39,558 nt of DNA from a virus: positions 1 to 39,558 of IMG/VR virus record IMGVR_UViG_3300034072_001808. The stretch is one strand, 5' to 3'. Below the pieces are notes generated by a model, which ran no database searches, was not told the origin of the DNA, and was given only the letters and a program-made list of their open reading frames with translations. This document shows, piece by piece, positions 30,019 through 37,948 of the stretch (its first letter is position 1; every line of letters starts with the position of its first letter). The position numbers and the translations under genes are program-made.

Positions 30019-30283
30019 AAAATATAGTTTTTAATTTTGATTTATTTATAAATAAGTTGCTAATTACATCATCAACAACAGCTTTATTTGTAAGCTCTTG
30101 TTTAATTAATGTCTCAATAATTTCTTTTCCGTCGCATCTAAATATAAGTTCAATATATCTATCAATTAAATCTGAATTAGAAAATTGTTTTAAAAATTCA
30201 TAATTCATTTCGTTTTTATCGTCAAAATAGATTGCGAGCATTTTTCCTTTGTTTGGGCAAGTAAAATAACTAGTTTCTATCAT
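29975..30283 (-). CDS. Hypothetical protein after portal, 102 aa
   Basis: Unrecognised; helical, with an [13 protein letters not shown] segment. It overlaps the portal stop by 4 nt (ATGA) and the 43-aa gene by 44 nt, so it is tightly packed in the late operon. Confidence 0.7.
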   Translation of the reverse strand: MIETSYFTCPNKGKMLAIYFDDKNEMNYEFLKQFSNSDLIDRYIELIFRCDGKEIIETLIKQELTNKAVVDDVISNLFINKSKLKTIFYAIKKRFIKESDFC

Positions 30284-32496
30284 ATTTGTGTTGGTTGGTT
30301 AGCATTTCGGATTTGTTCATTAACAATTTCCGTTCCAGCTTTTACTTTTAAATCAAGTCTTTTAGATTCTCTATCAGCTTGTCTATTAATATCCTCAAAT
30401 TCTAGTTTTGTTTCAAATTCGTTTTGTTGATTTAATAATTTGGCTTTTTCAATGTCAACTTTTTGTTGATCAATTTGAAGTTTGCCCATGATTTCTTGTT
30501 GTTTTAACTGAAATTCCTGTTGTTTTAATTGCATTTCCATTTGAGCAACCATTTCACCAGCAGTTGGCTGAGACTCTTCATCTGTTCTTAAAAAGTTTTC
30601 TAAGTTTCGACCCACTTTAAATGGTTTTGAGGCAAAAATAATAAACTCATTTAAAGCATCTTTTGAGACTACCCCGCTTTGAACTACTGGAGCCATTGCT
30701 TGAACCATATTTGATATTGTAGTTATATAAGCAATTCTGTCTTGTTTTTCTTGGTTTTGATCAATTTTTATAGTTGAGTCTGTTTCTATATCAATATTAA
30801 CACATCTTAACTTATCAGATTTTAACATCTTATCAAGTTTGTTAAGGTTTTTGTATTCAATGGCAAATCCTTTTAAATCCTCTTTAATTTTATCCATTGT
30901 TTTTTTATAACCAGCTTGTGCTTGTTGTGAAAGCATCATGAGTTTTTCTTGATATTGTGGGTCTTCAGGTTTAAGTTGTGCCTTGGCTTCTTCAACTGTT
31001 ATTTGTAAATTTTTTTGAGTGGCTTCTGCTATTGCCTCAACATCATGAATTTTTAATCCAGTTATTTCCATTAACTCTAGCATTGACATTTTTTCAACCG
31101 CCAATTCTGCCAATAATCTTATGGTATCTCTGATGGTAAATTCAACTTCTTTTTGTAGTGGTTGAATACGAGAAATTGCAAAATTACCCTTTAATTGTTG
31201 TGCCGTTGCTGTTTCGGAAGCTACAGAATAACCTCTAACAATGTCGCTTAATCCTGTGATTTCTTGAATATCTGCTTTTAGAGATATTTTTTCCTGCCTT
31301 AAAGTTGTAATTGCATTTACAATTTCGGCAATAGGTTTAAATACAATCAATTTTCTTGCATCGTCAATATTAGAGGTGGTTTTAAGTGGTTTAAATTCGC
31401 CATCTTCACCATTCATTATTCCTTCAACATCACTTTGTTCGGCTAGTGAGTTATAAACACCAGTAAACTTAACTTGTTTAATTAAGCTAGCTATTCTTTC
31501 GTCAATTTCGCTTAAATTTTCAGCATGGGTCTTGTATTGTTTATAAAGCGGTTGCGGTAATAATCTTTTTGAGTCATTTAAGCCCATCGGCATGGGTATT
31601 GGAAAGAAATTTTTTAGGTTGTAGCCATCTTTTTCTTTGTCTAATAAATATCCATCACCAGCAAATGTCATAAAATAACACATCCTATTTTCTCTATCCC
31701 ATATTTCCCACACTTCACAAAGTTTATATAGGTCGGTCTCTTCTTCATCTAAATATTCATATTTCTTATTATTTAAAGGAACTTTTTTACCCTTATTTCC
31801 AAAATATTCAATTAACTCTCTTCTTGAATAATATTTTCTAAAAGCAATCCAACGAACTTTTGACCATTCTTTTTCTGTTGATTTTAAAAAATCTTGATAA
31901 TCAACAAATTCAATTTTAAATGATTTTTTTGACTCATCTACATCGTAAATTGATTCTTCTTCCATGTCAGAATTTTCGCCTTCTGCCATATCTTCGGACT
32001 CATTATAATCATCTTCAATTTCCGGCTTTTCTTTTTTCTTTTTAATTTTAGTTTCGATTGGCTCGGGCGGGATAAATACGATTCTCGGTATTCCAATGCC
32101 TTCCACCAAATAACCATCTCTTGTTTTTTCAAATTGATTTTCTGCATCTGATTCTTTTAATAAATAATTTAACAATCTCTCAATTAATTCGCTAGCTATT
32201 CTTGCAATCTCATCGTTGTTATAATTTGCTTGAGCTATGTTGATTTTTGGTAATTTACTAAACAAAAGCGGTTTTAAAACTTGTGTATTGCTCCAAAAAA
32301 TTGGATAAGCACTTGAGCTATAATTTTTTTCGCTTTCTTGCTTTTCATAAATTTGTTGAAATTCTTTTGCAGTTTCTTTTGATTTTTCGTGATAAACTTT
32401 GGCATTATCAATTTCTCTTCGCCAAATGTCGACCAAAGCTTTGTCGCCCTCGTATGATGTTAAATCTTCTTGTAGCTCGACTTGTTGAATTGTCAT
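30280..32496 (-). CDS. Portal protein (large, P22-type size)
   Basis: 738 aa. Typical segments are AYPIFWSNTQVLKPLLF, an acidic insertion (about 150-185), IEFVDYQDFLKS, EVWEIWDRENRMCYF and FFPIPMPMGLNDSKRLLPQP, then a long helical and Gln-rich C-terminus (about 640-715) that may form a barrel. Twelve copies would form the packaging pore at one capsid vertex. It overlaps terL by 4 nt. Confidence 0.9.
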   Translation of the reverse strand: MTIQQVELQEDLTSYEGDKALVDIWRREIDNAKVYHEKSKETAKEFQQIYEKQESEKNYSSSAYPIFWSNTQVLKPLLFSKLPKINIAQANYNNDEIARIASELIERLLNYLLKESDAENQFEKTRDGYLVEGIGIPRIVFIPPEPIETKIKKKKEKPEIEDDYNESEDMAEGENSDMEEESIYDVDESKKSFKIEFVDYQDFLKSTEKEWSKVRWIAFRKYYSRRELIEYFGNKGKKVPLNNKKYEYLDEEETDLYKLCEVWEIWDRENRMCYFMTFAGDGYLLDKEKDGYNLKNFFPIPMPMGLNDSKRLLPQPLYKQYKTHAENLSEIDERIASLIKQVKFTGVYNSLAEQSDVEGIMNGEDGEFKPLKTTSNIDDARKLIVFKPIAEIVNAITTLRQEKISLKADIQEITGLSDIVRGYSVASETATAQQLKGNFAISRIQPLQKEVEFTIRDTIRLLAELAVEKMSMLELMEITGLKIHDVEAIAEATQKNLQITVEEAKAQLKPEDPQYQEKLMMLSQQAQAGYKKTMDKIKEDLKGFAIEYKNLNKLDKMLKSDKLRCVNIDIETDSTIKIDQNQEKQDRIAYITTISNMVQAMAPVVQSGVVSKDALNEFIIFASKPFKVGRNLENFLRTDEESQPTAGEMVAQMEMQLKQQEFQLKQQEIMGKLQIDQQKVDIEKAKLLNQQNEFETKLEFEDINRQADRESKRLDLKVKAGTEIVNEQIRNANQPTQI

Positions 32497-33962
32497 TTTC
32501 TTTTTTTGTTTAATAATTCATTTTCTTTTTTTATGTTATCTATTAATTTTTTAATTTCAAGCTCTTTTTTGATTGATTCTTCCAAAGTCATTGGTTTTTT
32601 AATTTCAGCGGGAACAATTGGTTTAGTCATGCACAAATAACGGAGAGTGTCAACCGCATGATCTTCCATTTCTGTGTTTAAATCCTCGGGTTTGCTATTA
32701 TCATATTGCATAAGCGGAAGGGTTCTAAGTAAATTTTTACAATTTTTAGTTATGTATAAAAGTGGCTGTCCGTCCTCATTGCCCGTCAATCTCGCTCTTA
32801 TCTGTTGCCAGCCCGCTACTCGTTTGTTGTCAGCTGGTAGCCAACCGATGTTTTGAGCTTCAAACTGATTTGCGATTGATTGACCGCTTGAGACATCGAA
32901 TATCGCGGGGTCTGCTCTCATCTCGTCCATTTTTTCGCCAAGTTGTAGCTCTTTTATAGTTTTAGCAATTTCAGCGGTTCCCATTTTTAAGCCTTCGTTT
33001 GCTTTGCCAGTGCAACCATAGAACTCACGATAAATAATAATCGCACCCCGTGGAAAGCTTCTTTTTATACCTCCGCAATCAACAAGCGAGCCGTCAGAAA
33101 CCGCACCCCATAGCACACAGAACGGCTTAGAATAACCCCAATCGAAAGCCCTTATTTTATACCAAGAATGAGGCACATTGACATAATCAACGACATGTTT
33201 TGAAGCATCGAAAGTATCGAAATAAGCCCCTTCGATAGCATCCCAATCACCTTCCAACATTGCCTTTGCTAATGCTCCGCCAAGCCCTAGAAGTTTCTCA
33301 GCATAGAGTGGATCATTTTCAGTCATTGTCGGATTGTCAGAAAGCTTGGCTGGTATGAATTGGCGAAGCATCCCGCCCTCCTCTTTACTCATTTGATAAA
33401 TTTTCATCGGTTCTTTATTTTCAATGAAATAAGATTTAACAAACTCATGCCCGACACCGCCTGGATTACTAGAAGATATAATTTTAGGTAAAGATTGTTT
33501 TAAATTATTAGGAATTATTAAACCCCCTAATCTTACACGACTTCTTAAGAATTTATAAATATACTCGCTAAAATGAGTAAGCTCATCAATCAACAATAGA
33601 TTAATTTCAACCCCTTGATATTTTAAGACATCTTTATCATATTGACAATGACATAAATTAATCTTTGAACCATTTTGAAACACAATTTGAGCAGTCGATA
33701 AATTTACACGACAAAACCCGCTGTCAATATATTCTGCAAGCAAGCTAGTAAAGCCCGAAGAGCCGTCAAGATGGTTTTTCTTTAAATCTTCTGACAATCT
33801 TCTAAATAAGTAAATTTGAATTTTTGGAACACTTAGAGCATAGAATATCGCAATTACTCGCATGCAATGAGACTTGCCCCCGCCAGCACTCCCGCCGTAA
33901 AGAATTTCAGTCGCTTTACTCGTAAATGCTTGCGACTGCTTAGCATGTAAACTTATTTGCAT
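32493..33962 (-). CDS. terL: Terminase large subunit
   Basis: 489 aa from the ATG at 33962 (MQISLHAKQSQAF). A TTG 7 codons upstream is possible but lies deeper in the previous gene. The ATPase has Walker A GGSAGGGKS (about 23-31) and Walker B-like NLLLIDELTHF. The RNase-H-like nuclease follows, with RAFDWGYSKPFCVLWG, MRADPAIFD and a late DHAVDTLRYL. It cuts concatemers and drives DNA into the head. A 10-nt overlap with the Cys-rich peptide gene. Confidence 0.95.
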   Translation of the reverse strand: MQISLHAKQSQAFTSKATEILYGGSAGGGKSHCMRVIAIFYALSVPKIQIYLFRRLSEDLKKNHLDGSSGFTSLLAEYIDSGFCRVNLSTAQIVFQNGSKINLCHCQYDKDVLKYQGVEINLLLIDELTHFSEYIYKFLRSRVRLGGLIIPNNLKQSLPKIISSSNPGGVGHEFVKSYFIENKEPMKIYQMSKEEGGMLRQFIPAKLSDNPTMTENDPLYAEKLLGLGGALAKAMLEGDWDAIEGAYFDTFDASKHVVDYVNVPHSWYKIRAFDWGYSKPFCVLWGAVSDGSLVDCGGIKRSFPRGAIIIYREFYGCTGKANEGLKMGTAEIAKTIKELQLGEKMDEMRADPAIFDVSSGQSIANQFEAQNIGWLPADNKRVAGWQQIRARLTGNEDGQPLLYITKNCKNLLRTLPLMQYDNSKPEDLNTEMEDHAVDTLRYLCMTKPIVPAEIKKPMTLEESIKKELEIKKLIDNIKKENELLNKKRK

Positions 33963-34117
33963 CTCATTTTCATCGAATAGCAATCAATTTTGAAGTCAGT
34001 AGAACTATCGCACATTCTTACAGCTTGCGAGTTCATGCAAAGACATCGACACTCTGCAAAAGCATTAGAGTTTATTAAGAATAGTGATAAACTAGTTATT
34101 AGTAATATTTTTAGCAT
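33953..34117 (-). CDS. Exported cysteine-rich peptide between terS and terL
   Basis: 54 aa, ATG at 34117 to TAA at 33953-33955. A signal sequence (MLKILLITSLSLFLINSNAF) ends at A-F-A, leaving about 33 residues with six Cys (ECRCLC, MCD, DCY, RCK). It overlaps terL by 10 nt. Family unknown. The mature peptide could form three disulfides in the periplasm, or be released at lysis. Confidence 0.65.
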   Translation of the reverse strand: MLKILLITSLSLFLINSNAFAECRCLCMNSQAVRMCDSSTDFKIDCYSMKMRCK

Positions 34118-34123
34118 AATTTA

Positions 34124-34561
34124 TTAATTGTTATTAAGAATTATTTTAAGTTCTGGCACAACTGCTTGCTGACTTTCTTGTTCGCTTCTAATCATCGCAA
34201 TTTGATAATTTTCATTAAAAATTTTCGGCGATGTAGTTCTTGCGAGCCATCTCAAATTTTCAACTTTCAATTTTTGTTTTGCGACAAAAGAATTGCTTGA
34301 ATCTTCGCTTATTTTTTCGATCTCTTCGCCGATTTGATTCACATAATTGACGGCTCTTGCTTCTAATATCTTTTGATTTTCTTCTTTAAATTCGTCGCTA
34401 TTAACTATTTTTAAAATATCGTATAATTTTAAGTCGTATTTTTTAGCTAACTGCGAATAGCTAAGTAAATTATTTTTATAGTCCTCAAAAATTTCTTGCT
34501 TTTTTTTGTCGATTATTTCATTTCTTCGAGCTATATCTATTAAATCGTAATTGTTTGACAT
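34124..34561 (-). CDS. terS: Terminase small subunit
   Basis: 145 aa. An N-terminal HTH-like part (LLSYSQLAKKYDLKLYDILK) is followed by coiled-coil helices and the segment AKQKLKVENLRWLARTTSPKIF, typical of small terminases. It should recognise packaging sites and control the large subunit. First gene of the late operon. Confidence 0.82.
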   Translation of the reverse strand: MSNNYDLIDIARRNEIIDKKKQEIFEDYKNNLLSYSQLAKKYDLKLYDILKIVNSDEFKEENQKILEARAVNYVNQIGEEIEKISEDSSNSFVAKQKLKVENLRWLARTTSPKIFNENYQIAMIRSEQESQQAVVPELKIILNNN

Positions 34562-34580
34562 AAAATTTATTGTTAAGTGA

Positions 34581-34594
34581 AGTCGCGCGCGACT
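34581..34594. promoter_or_regulatory. GC-rich palindrome upstream of terS
   Basis: AGTCGCGCGCGACT is a perfect 14-bp palindrome 20 bp before the terS start, strikingly GC-rich for this genome. Candidates are an operator, a packaging-site element or an RNA hairpin in the late leader. Confidence 0.6.
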
Positions 34595-34825
34595 ATTAAA
34601 AGTTAAGAAAGCAATCGCTTAAAGTCAACCCCTTTTTTTATTTTACCCAAATTTTCTTTTATATTTTACTATAATCTATTAACTTACAATAACAATTATT
34701 ATATTTTACTTTCATTAAAATAATTGCATTTTTTCTAAAAAATCAATAAAAAAAAGTAGCAAAAAAAATTAGGACACACACCAATTCAGAAAGAATTTTT
34801 TTATTTATTTTTCTTTTTTAAAAGC

Positions 34826-34843
34826 GGGTTTTCTCTAAAACCC
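34826..34843. terminator. Hairpin with T run (terminator-like)
   Basis: GGGTTTT-CTCT-AAAACCC followed by C and seven T on the plus strand is a textbook terminator shape, yet no plus-strand gene ends there. On the minus strand it would lie about 20 nt into the late transcript and be followed by GCTTTT, so it may act as an early pause or attenuator. Confidence 0.55.
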
Positions 34844-34870
34844 CTTTTTTTGTTTTGTTTGTTTTTTTTT

Positions 34871-34898
34871 ATCTTACCACATGATTTCACTTTGTCAA
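34871..34898 (-). promoter_or_regulatory. Leftward promoter for the late operon
   Basis: On the minus strand: TTGACA (34898-34893), a 16-bp spacer ending in TGG, then TAAGAT (34876-34871), giving an extended -10. Transcription would begin near 34863, about 300 nt before terS. Confidence 0.6.
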
Positions 34899-35125
34899 GT
34901 TTTTATATTATATATCTTTTATTAACTTTTATTATTTATTTTGATACATTTTCATTAATCCTATTAAATTTTTTCAAATATTTCTTGACACTATTTTTTA
35001 CATATTATTTTCCAATAATTTATTTATCTTATAATATTTTTAATAGCTTTTAATTCACAAATCTTTTTTAAAATATTTTTATTTTTTTTTAAATTATTTC
35101 TTATAAATCCATTTTGACACACTGC

Positions 35126-35155
35126 TTGAACCTTTGATTTTATTGATTGTATAAA
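35126..35155 (+). promoter_or_regulatory. Possible upstream rightward promoter
   Basis: TTGAAC (35126-35131), an 18-bp spacer, TATAAA (35150-35155). Weaker than the promoter at 35194. Confidence 0.4.
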
Positions 35156-35193
35156 CATTTTATAATTATCTTAACATTTTATTAAAATAATTA

Positions 35194-35222
35194 TTGACAT
35201 GTTATTTTTTTAATGTTATTAT
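35194..35222 (+). promoter_or_regulatory. Rightward early promoter
   Basis: TTGACA (35194-35199), a 17-bp spacer, TATTAT (35217-35222), preceded by AAAATAATTA as in the 4952 and 9762 promoters. It should drive the early genes from 35282. Confidence 0.75.
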
Positions 35223-35281
35223 TGTTTTCAGAAAATTAAATTAGATAAATTTAATTATATTAACTTAAATAAAAAAAATAT

Positions 35282-35491
35282 ATGAAAATAGAAAAAGGTT
35301 TTATAACTAAAGTTCCCTTAGAGCATCAAATAGAAGAAAATGCGGTCGCTTTTCAAAAAGTAAAAATAACATTTGAATATTTTGGCCAAACAATATCAGA
35401 AATTTTTGACACAAGAATTTTGGAAAATGGAGAGCAAAGGGTTATCGGCGGGAATAACTTTATTAAACATGATTCTTTAATTACTAACTAA
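35282..35491 (+). CDS. First early protein, 69 aa
   Basis: Unrecognised beta-rich protein (VKITFEYFGQTISEIFDT). First gene after the strong rightward promoter, so probably made at once on infection. It starts from ATTAACTTAA plus AAAAATATATG. Confidence 0.75.
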   Translation: MKIEKGFITKVPLEHQIEENAVAFQKVKITFEYFGQTISEIFDTRILENGEQRVIGGNNFIKHDSLITN

Positions 35492-35500
35492 TTACTAACG

Positions 35501-35542
35501 ACACCACACAAAAACCCGCTTATTAACTTAAAATAAAAATAT
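35501..35542 (+). repeat. Repeated 5' leader unit (before 35543)
   Basis: ACACCACACAAAAACCCGCT, then TATTAACTTAA and an A-rich tract ending at the ATG. Shared with 9800, 35733 and 36181. Confidence 0.7.
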
Positions 35543-35725
35543 ATGAATTTAAAAAAAATGGAAAAGATTCTATCAGAAAGAATGGAATGCTTGCTTAACG
35601 AAAAAAAAATAAATCAAAAATACAATTCTTTTAAAAATCAAACTGAAGCTGAAAATTGGCTAACATGGCTTGCGATTTCTACTTTATGTTTAAATAAGAA
35701 CCAATTAAATAAGAATAAAAACTAG
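35543..35725 (+). CDS. Small early protein, 60 aa
   Basis: Unrecognised, basic and helical (EAENWLTWLAISTLCL near the middle). Bracketed by two copies of the leader unit, so it could move as a cassette. Confidence 0.68.
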   Translation: MNLKKMEKILSERMECLLNEKKINQKYNSFKNQTEAENWLTWLAISTLCLNKNQLNKNKN

Positions 35726-35732
35726 ACCAAAC

Positions 35733-35775
35733 ACACCACAAACAACCCGCTTTTATTAACTTAACAAAAAAATAT
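35733..35775 (+). repeat. Repeated 5' leader unit (before 35776)
   Basis: ACACCACAAACAACCCGCTT, then TTATTAACTTAA and the A-rich tract. Nearly the same as 35501-35542. Confidence 0.7.
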
Positions 35776-35874
35776 ATGACTATTCAAATTCTCACAGAAA
35801 TTCAATTAATTTTAATTATTCTTTTATCTTTATTCACTATTAGCTCATTAGCTTATTTTATCAATAAATTATAA
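35776..35874 (+). CDS. Tiny membrane protein, 32 aa
   Basis: ATG 35776 to TAA 35872-35874. A single hydrophobic helix (about residues 8-29, LIQ then ILLSLFTISSLAYFI) in a 32-aa protein. Supported by the leader unit before it and lack of another gene in the gap. Function unknown; such peptides often act on host membrane proteins. Confidence 0.6.
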   Translation: MTIQILTEIQLILIILLSLFTISSLAYFINKL

Positions 35875-35901
35875 TAATTATTAACTTTAATAAAAAAATA
35901 T

Positions 35902-36171
35902 ATGAAATACATTACTTACAAAATTGCAAGCTTTATTTGCGGACAAGATTTAGAAAATTTTTTCAATTATTCATCTGCTAGAGACGAGTATTATTACGAA
36001 TTAGAAACTAAAGACGAAAAAATTGGACACATTCGCGAAGTAGCTGAAAATTTATTTAGTCAAGAAATTGGAAATAAAACAGCTACTAGAATTTATAATT
36101 TTTTAGAAGCTGATTACGATGATCAAAATGAGCGATATTATCAACTTAAATCTTTAAAATATCGCAAATAA
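35902..36171 (+). CDS. Small early protein, 89 aa
   Basis: Unrecognised; acidic, with many Tyr and Asp/Glu residues. ATTAACTTTAAT plus AAAATATATG start context. Confidence 0.72.
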   Translation: MKYITYKIASFICGQDLENFFNYSSARDEYYYELETKDEKIGHIREVAENLFSQEIGNKTATRIYNFLEADYDDQNERYYQLKSLKYRK

Positions 36172-36180
36172 TTAAACAAA

Positions 36181-36220
36181 ATCACCAAAAAACCCGATTA
36201 TTAACTTAAAATAAAAATAT
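36181..36220 (+). repeat. Repeated 5' leader unit (before 36221)
   Basis: ATCACCAAAAAACCCGATT, then ATTAACTTAA and AAAAATATATG. A slightly diverged member of the leader family. Confidence 0.65.
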
Positions 36221-36415
36221 ATGAAAAAAAACAAAAACAAAAATAATAAAACTCCTAGTTCTATAACTATAGAAGTTTATAATCATAATGGATTGTTATT
36301 GTATCAAGAAAATTTGGTTCCGGGATTAATTTATTTTCATGGAATAACAAGAATTAAACAAAAATTTGATAATAACAAAAATGTTATAAAACAAATTCCA
36401 AAATTTACTTATTAA
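36221..36415 (+). CDS. Small basic early protein, 64 aa
   Basis: Unrecognised; a Lys/Asn-rich N-terminus, then a beta-rich stretch (SITIEVYNHNGLLLYQENL). Could bind nucleic acid, but no motif supports it. Confidence 0.65.
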   Translation: MKKNKNKNNKTPSSITIEVYNHNGLLLYQENLVPGLIYFHGITRIKQKFDNNKNVIKQIPKFTY

Positions 36416-36433
36416 CAATTAATTTTAAACAAC

Positions 36434-36619
36434 ATGATAAACAAAAAGCAAAAAGTCCTTAGAAAAAATTGTATTCAATTTAACCCGTCTGCCGACATGC
36501 TCGAGCAACTAACGACCATAAAAAAAACAACTAAGCAATCGCTTGCTTACATCGTGCGAGAGCTTGTAAGCATTGGCTTAAAAGAATATAATTCTCAAAA
36601 CGAAACAAATAAAAAATAA
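36434..36619 (+). CDS. Ribbon-helix-helix (CopG/Arc-like) regulator
   Basis: 61 aa. A basic lead-in and strand (RKNCIQFNPSADML) is followed by two helices (EQLTTIKKTTKQSLAYIVRE and LVSIGLKEY), the ribbon-helix-helix layout that dimerises and puts a strand in the DNA major groove. Likely an early transcriptional repressor. A composite hairpin or inverted repeat lies just downstream (36637-36669) and is a candidate operator. Codon use looks less AT-biased than in its neighbours, with more Cys/Arg/Leu GC-ending codons. Confidence 0.8.
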   Translation: MINKKQKVLRKNCIQFNPSADMLEQLTTIKKTTKQSLAYIVRELVSIGLKEYNSQNETNKK

Positions 36620-36636
36620 ATAAAAAAAATGTTTGT

Positions 36637-36669
36637 TTTTAGTTTTAAGCTAGAAACTAGCGACTAAAA
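36637..36669. promoter_or_regulatory. Composite inverted repeat after RHH gene
   Basis: TTTTAGT (36637-36643) pairs with ACTAAAA (36663-36669), and inside it GCTAG (36649-36653) pairs with CTAGC (36657-36661). No T run follows, so an operator or RNA structure is likelier than a terminator. Confidence 0.5.
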
Positions 36670-36702
36670 TAAAAATAATTATTAACTTAAATTAAAAAAA
36701 AT

Positions 36703-36915
36703 ATGAATATTTTTAAACTCGGTAAAAAAGTCCTTTCTGGAAACTTATCAAAAAATGATTTATTAATTGACTCAAAAATTTTAATAAATGCAGGAATACA
36801 ATATTATAAAAAATATGATGATGAATATTTAAATTGTTTAGAATCAAATAAAGGCTGGTTTGAAATTTGCACAATATCTCATATAGCTGAATATATCAGA
36901 CAAATCAAAAAATAA
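36703..36915 (+). CDS. Small early protein, 70 aa
   Basis: Unrecognised; helical, with KAAxN-poor, Tyr-rich middle. It starts from an ATTAACTTAA plus AAAAAATATG context after the composite inverted repeat. Confidence 0.68.
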   Translation: MNIFKLGKKVLSGNLSKNDLLIDSKILINAGIQYYKKYDDEYLNCLESNKGWFEICTISHIAEYIRQIKK

Positions 36916-36940
36916 TTATTAACCTTAAATTTAAAAATAT

Positions 36941-37288
36941 ATGTCAAATCAAAATAAAATAAATCAAATCACAAAAATCAGGTCGCAAATTAGCGACTTG
37001 GTAGAGTCTTTAAACGAACTTTCTTTTAGCTTGCAAGCTGAAGAGAAAGGCTTAATTACTAACGACGAAATTAAGCCCGAGATAAAATTTTTAGAAATTA
37101 AAAAAAATGCAAAATTTAATTTAACAGATTATAAATCAAACGAAAGAAATTTTATCGAAGACTTGGAAAGATATATTAATTATGTCGCTAATTACAAAAA
37201 TGAAGTTTACAACGACGAAACAAGCGACGAGCGATTAAATCAAATTCAAATTGAAGTCGATAATTTTATTAACAAAATGGAGAAATAA
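36941..37288 (+). CDS. Coiled-coil early protein, 115 aa
   Basis: Almost entirely helical, acidic, with heptad-like spacing at the N-terminus (ITKIRSQISDLVESLNELSF). Function unknown. Starts at AAAAATATATG. Confidence 0.72.
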   Translation: MSNQNKINQITKIRSQISDLVESLNELSFSLQAEEKGLITNDEIKPEIKFLEIKKNAKFNLTDYKSNERNFIEDLERYINYVANYKNEVYNDETSDERLNQIQIEVDNFINKMEK

Positions 37289-37290
37289 AC

Positions 37291-37671
37291 ATGAAAGACT
37301 TAAACAATATACAAATTGAGATTAAAAAAGAGCTAGGCGGGGAGAGTTTAAATCATTTAATGAATTATGCTACTTTAGCTTATAAAAAACACATAGATTT
37401 TTACTTTCATGTTTCTGGTTATTCTCCCCTTTTTTCCTATATAGCAAAAGGTAAAATTAAATTAATTTTCGCTCGTGTTAACGAAAAAATATATGAAGAT
37501 TTTTTTATTTTACTCAACGACCAAAACCAACTATTAAACATTTTTGACCAGTCGGAAAAATTCCAAAAAAATCTTTATGAAGCAATCCAAATTATTAAAA
37601 ATTGGGAAAGCAACTCCAAACGATATTACGAAGCAATGAAGATTATTAAAAAATTTCGCGATTATGAATAA
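37291..37671 (+). CDS. Hypothetical early protein, 126 aa
   Basis: Unrecognised; helical ends and a beta-rich, aromatic middle (FYFHVSGYSPLFSYI). It follows the previous gene by 2 nt. Confidence 0.7.
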   Translation: MKDLNNIQIEIKKELGGESLNHLMNYATLAYKKHIDFYFHVSGYSPLFSYIAKGKIKLIFARVNEKIYEDFFILLNDQNQLLNIFDQSEKFQKNLYEAIQIIKNWESNSKRYYEAMKIIKKFRDYE

Positions 37672-37696
37672 ATATTTTAACAATAATAAAAAACAT

Positions 37697-37933
37697 ATGA
37701 AAAAAATCTTAAAAATAATTGCAATTATAATTTTATTAATCGGAACAGCGATTAATTTAAACAAAATTGCTAAAAAAATTATAGAAATTAACAACGAGAA
37801 CTTCAAACAATCAATCGCGGAGGAGCGATATTATTACAATAAATATTGCTCTGGCGAACGATACAACATTGACCCGCTAATGTGCGAGACGATTTATAAC
37901 GAGCTTAAACATTATAAAAACTGGATTAATTAA
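37697..37933 (+). CDS. Small single-pass membrane protein, 78 aa
   Basis: The ATG at 37697 (MKKILKIIAIIILLIGTAI) gives a clean signal-anchor. A longer frame from 37664 overlaps the previous gene and adds only polar residues. The tail has three Cys and many Tyr/Asn and probably faces the periplasm. Function unknown. Confidence 0.68.
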   Translation: MKKILKIIAIIILLIGTAINLNKIAKKIIEINNENFKQSIAEERYYYNKYCSGERYNIDPLMCETIYNELKHYKNWIN

Positions 37934-37948
37934 CTAAATAAAAAATAT

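Larger units (their letters stand above)
34562..35281. other. Divergent control region
   Basis: 720 bp without a credible gene between the leftward late operon and the rightward early operon. It holds a GC-rich palindrome, a strong hairpin, a leftward promoter and one or two rightward promoters (separate entries). The rest is T-rich or A-rich. A 67-codon frame at 34850-35053 has no ATG start and Phe-rich content and looks accidental. Confidence 0.75.

Noticed and set aside
34985-35008. Additional promoter with TTGACA at 34985
   Set aside because: The only good -10 (TATTAT at 35003) leaves a 12-bp spacer, too short for sigma-70.
34850-35053. Phe-rich 67-codon plus-strand frame in the control region
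   Set aside because: It needs a non-ATG start, has no ribosome site, consists of T-rich low-complexity sequence and overlaps promoter elements.
37534-37806. Minus-strand hydrophobic frame in the early region
   Set aside because: It is antisense to two credible genes, and its hydrophobicity comes from A-rich coding sequence read backwards.
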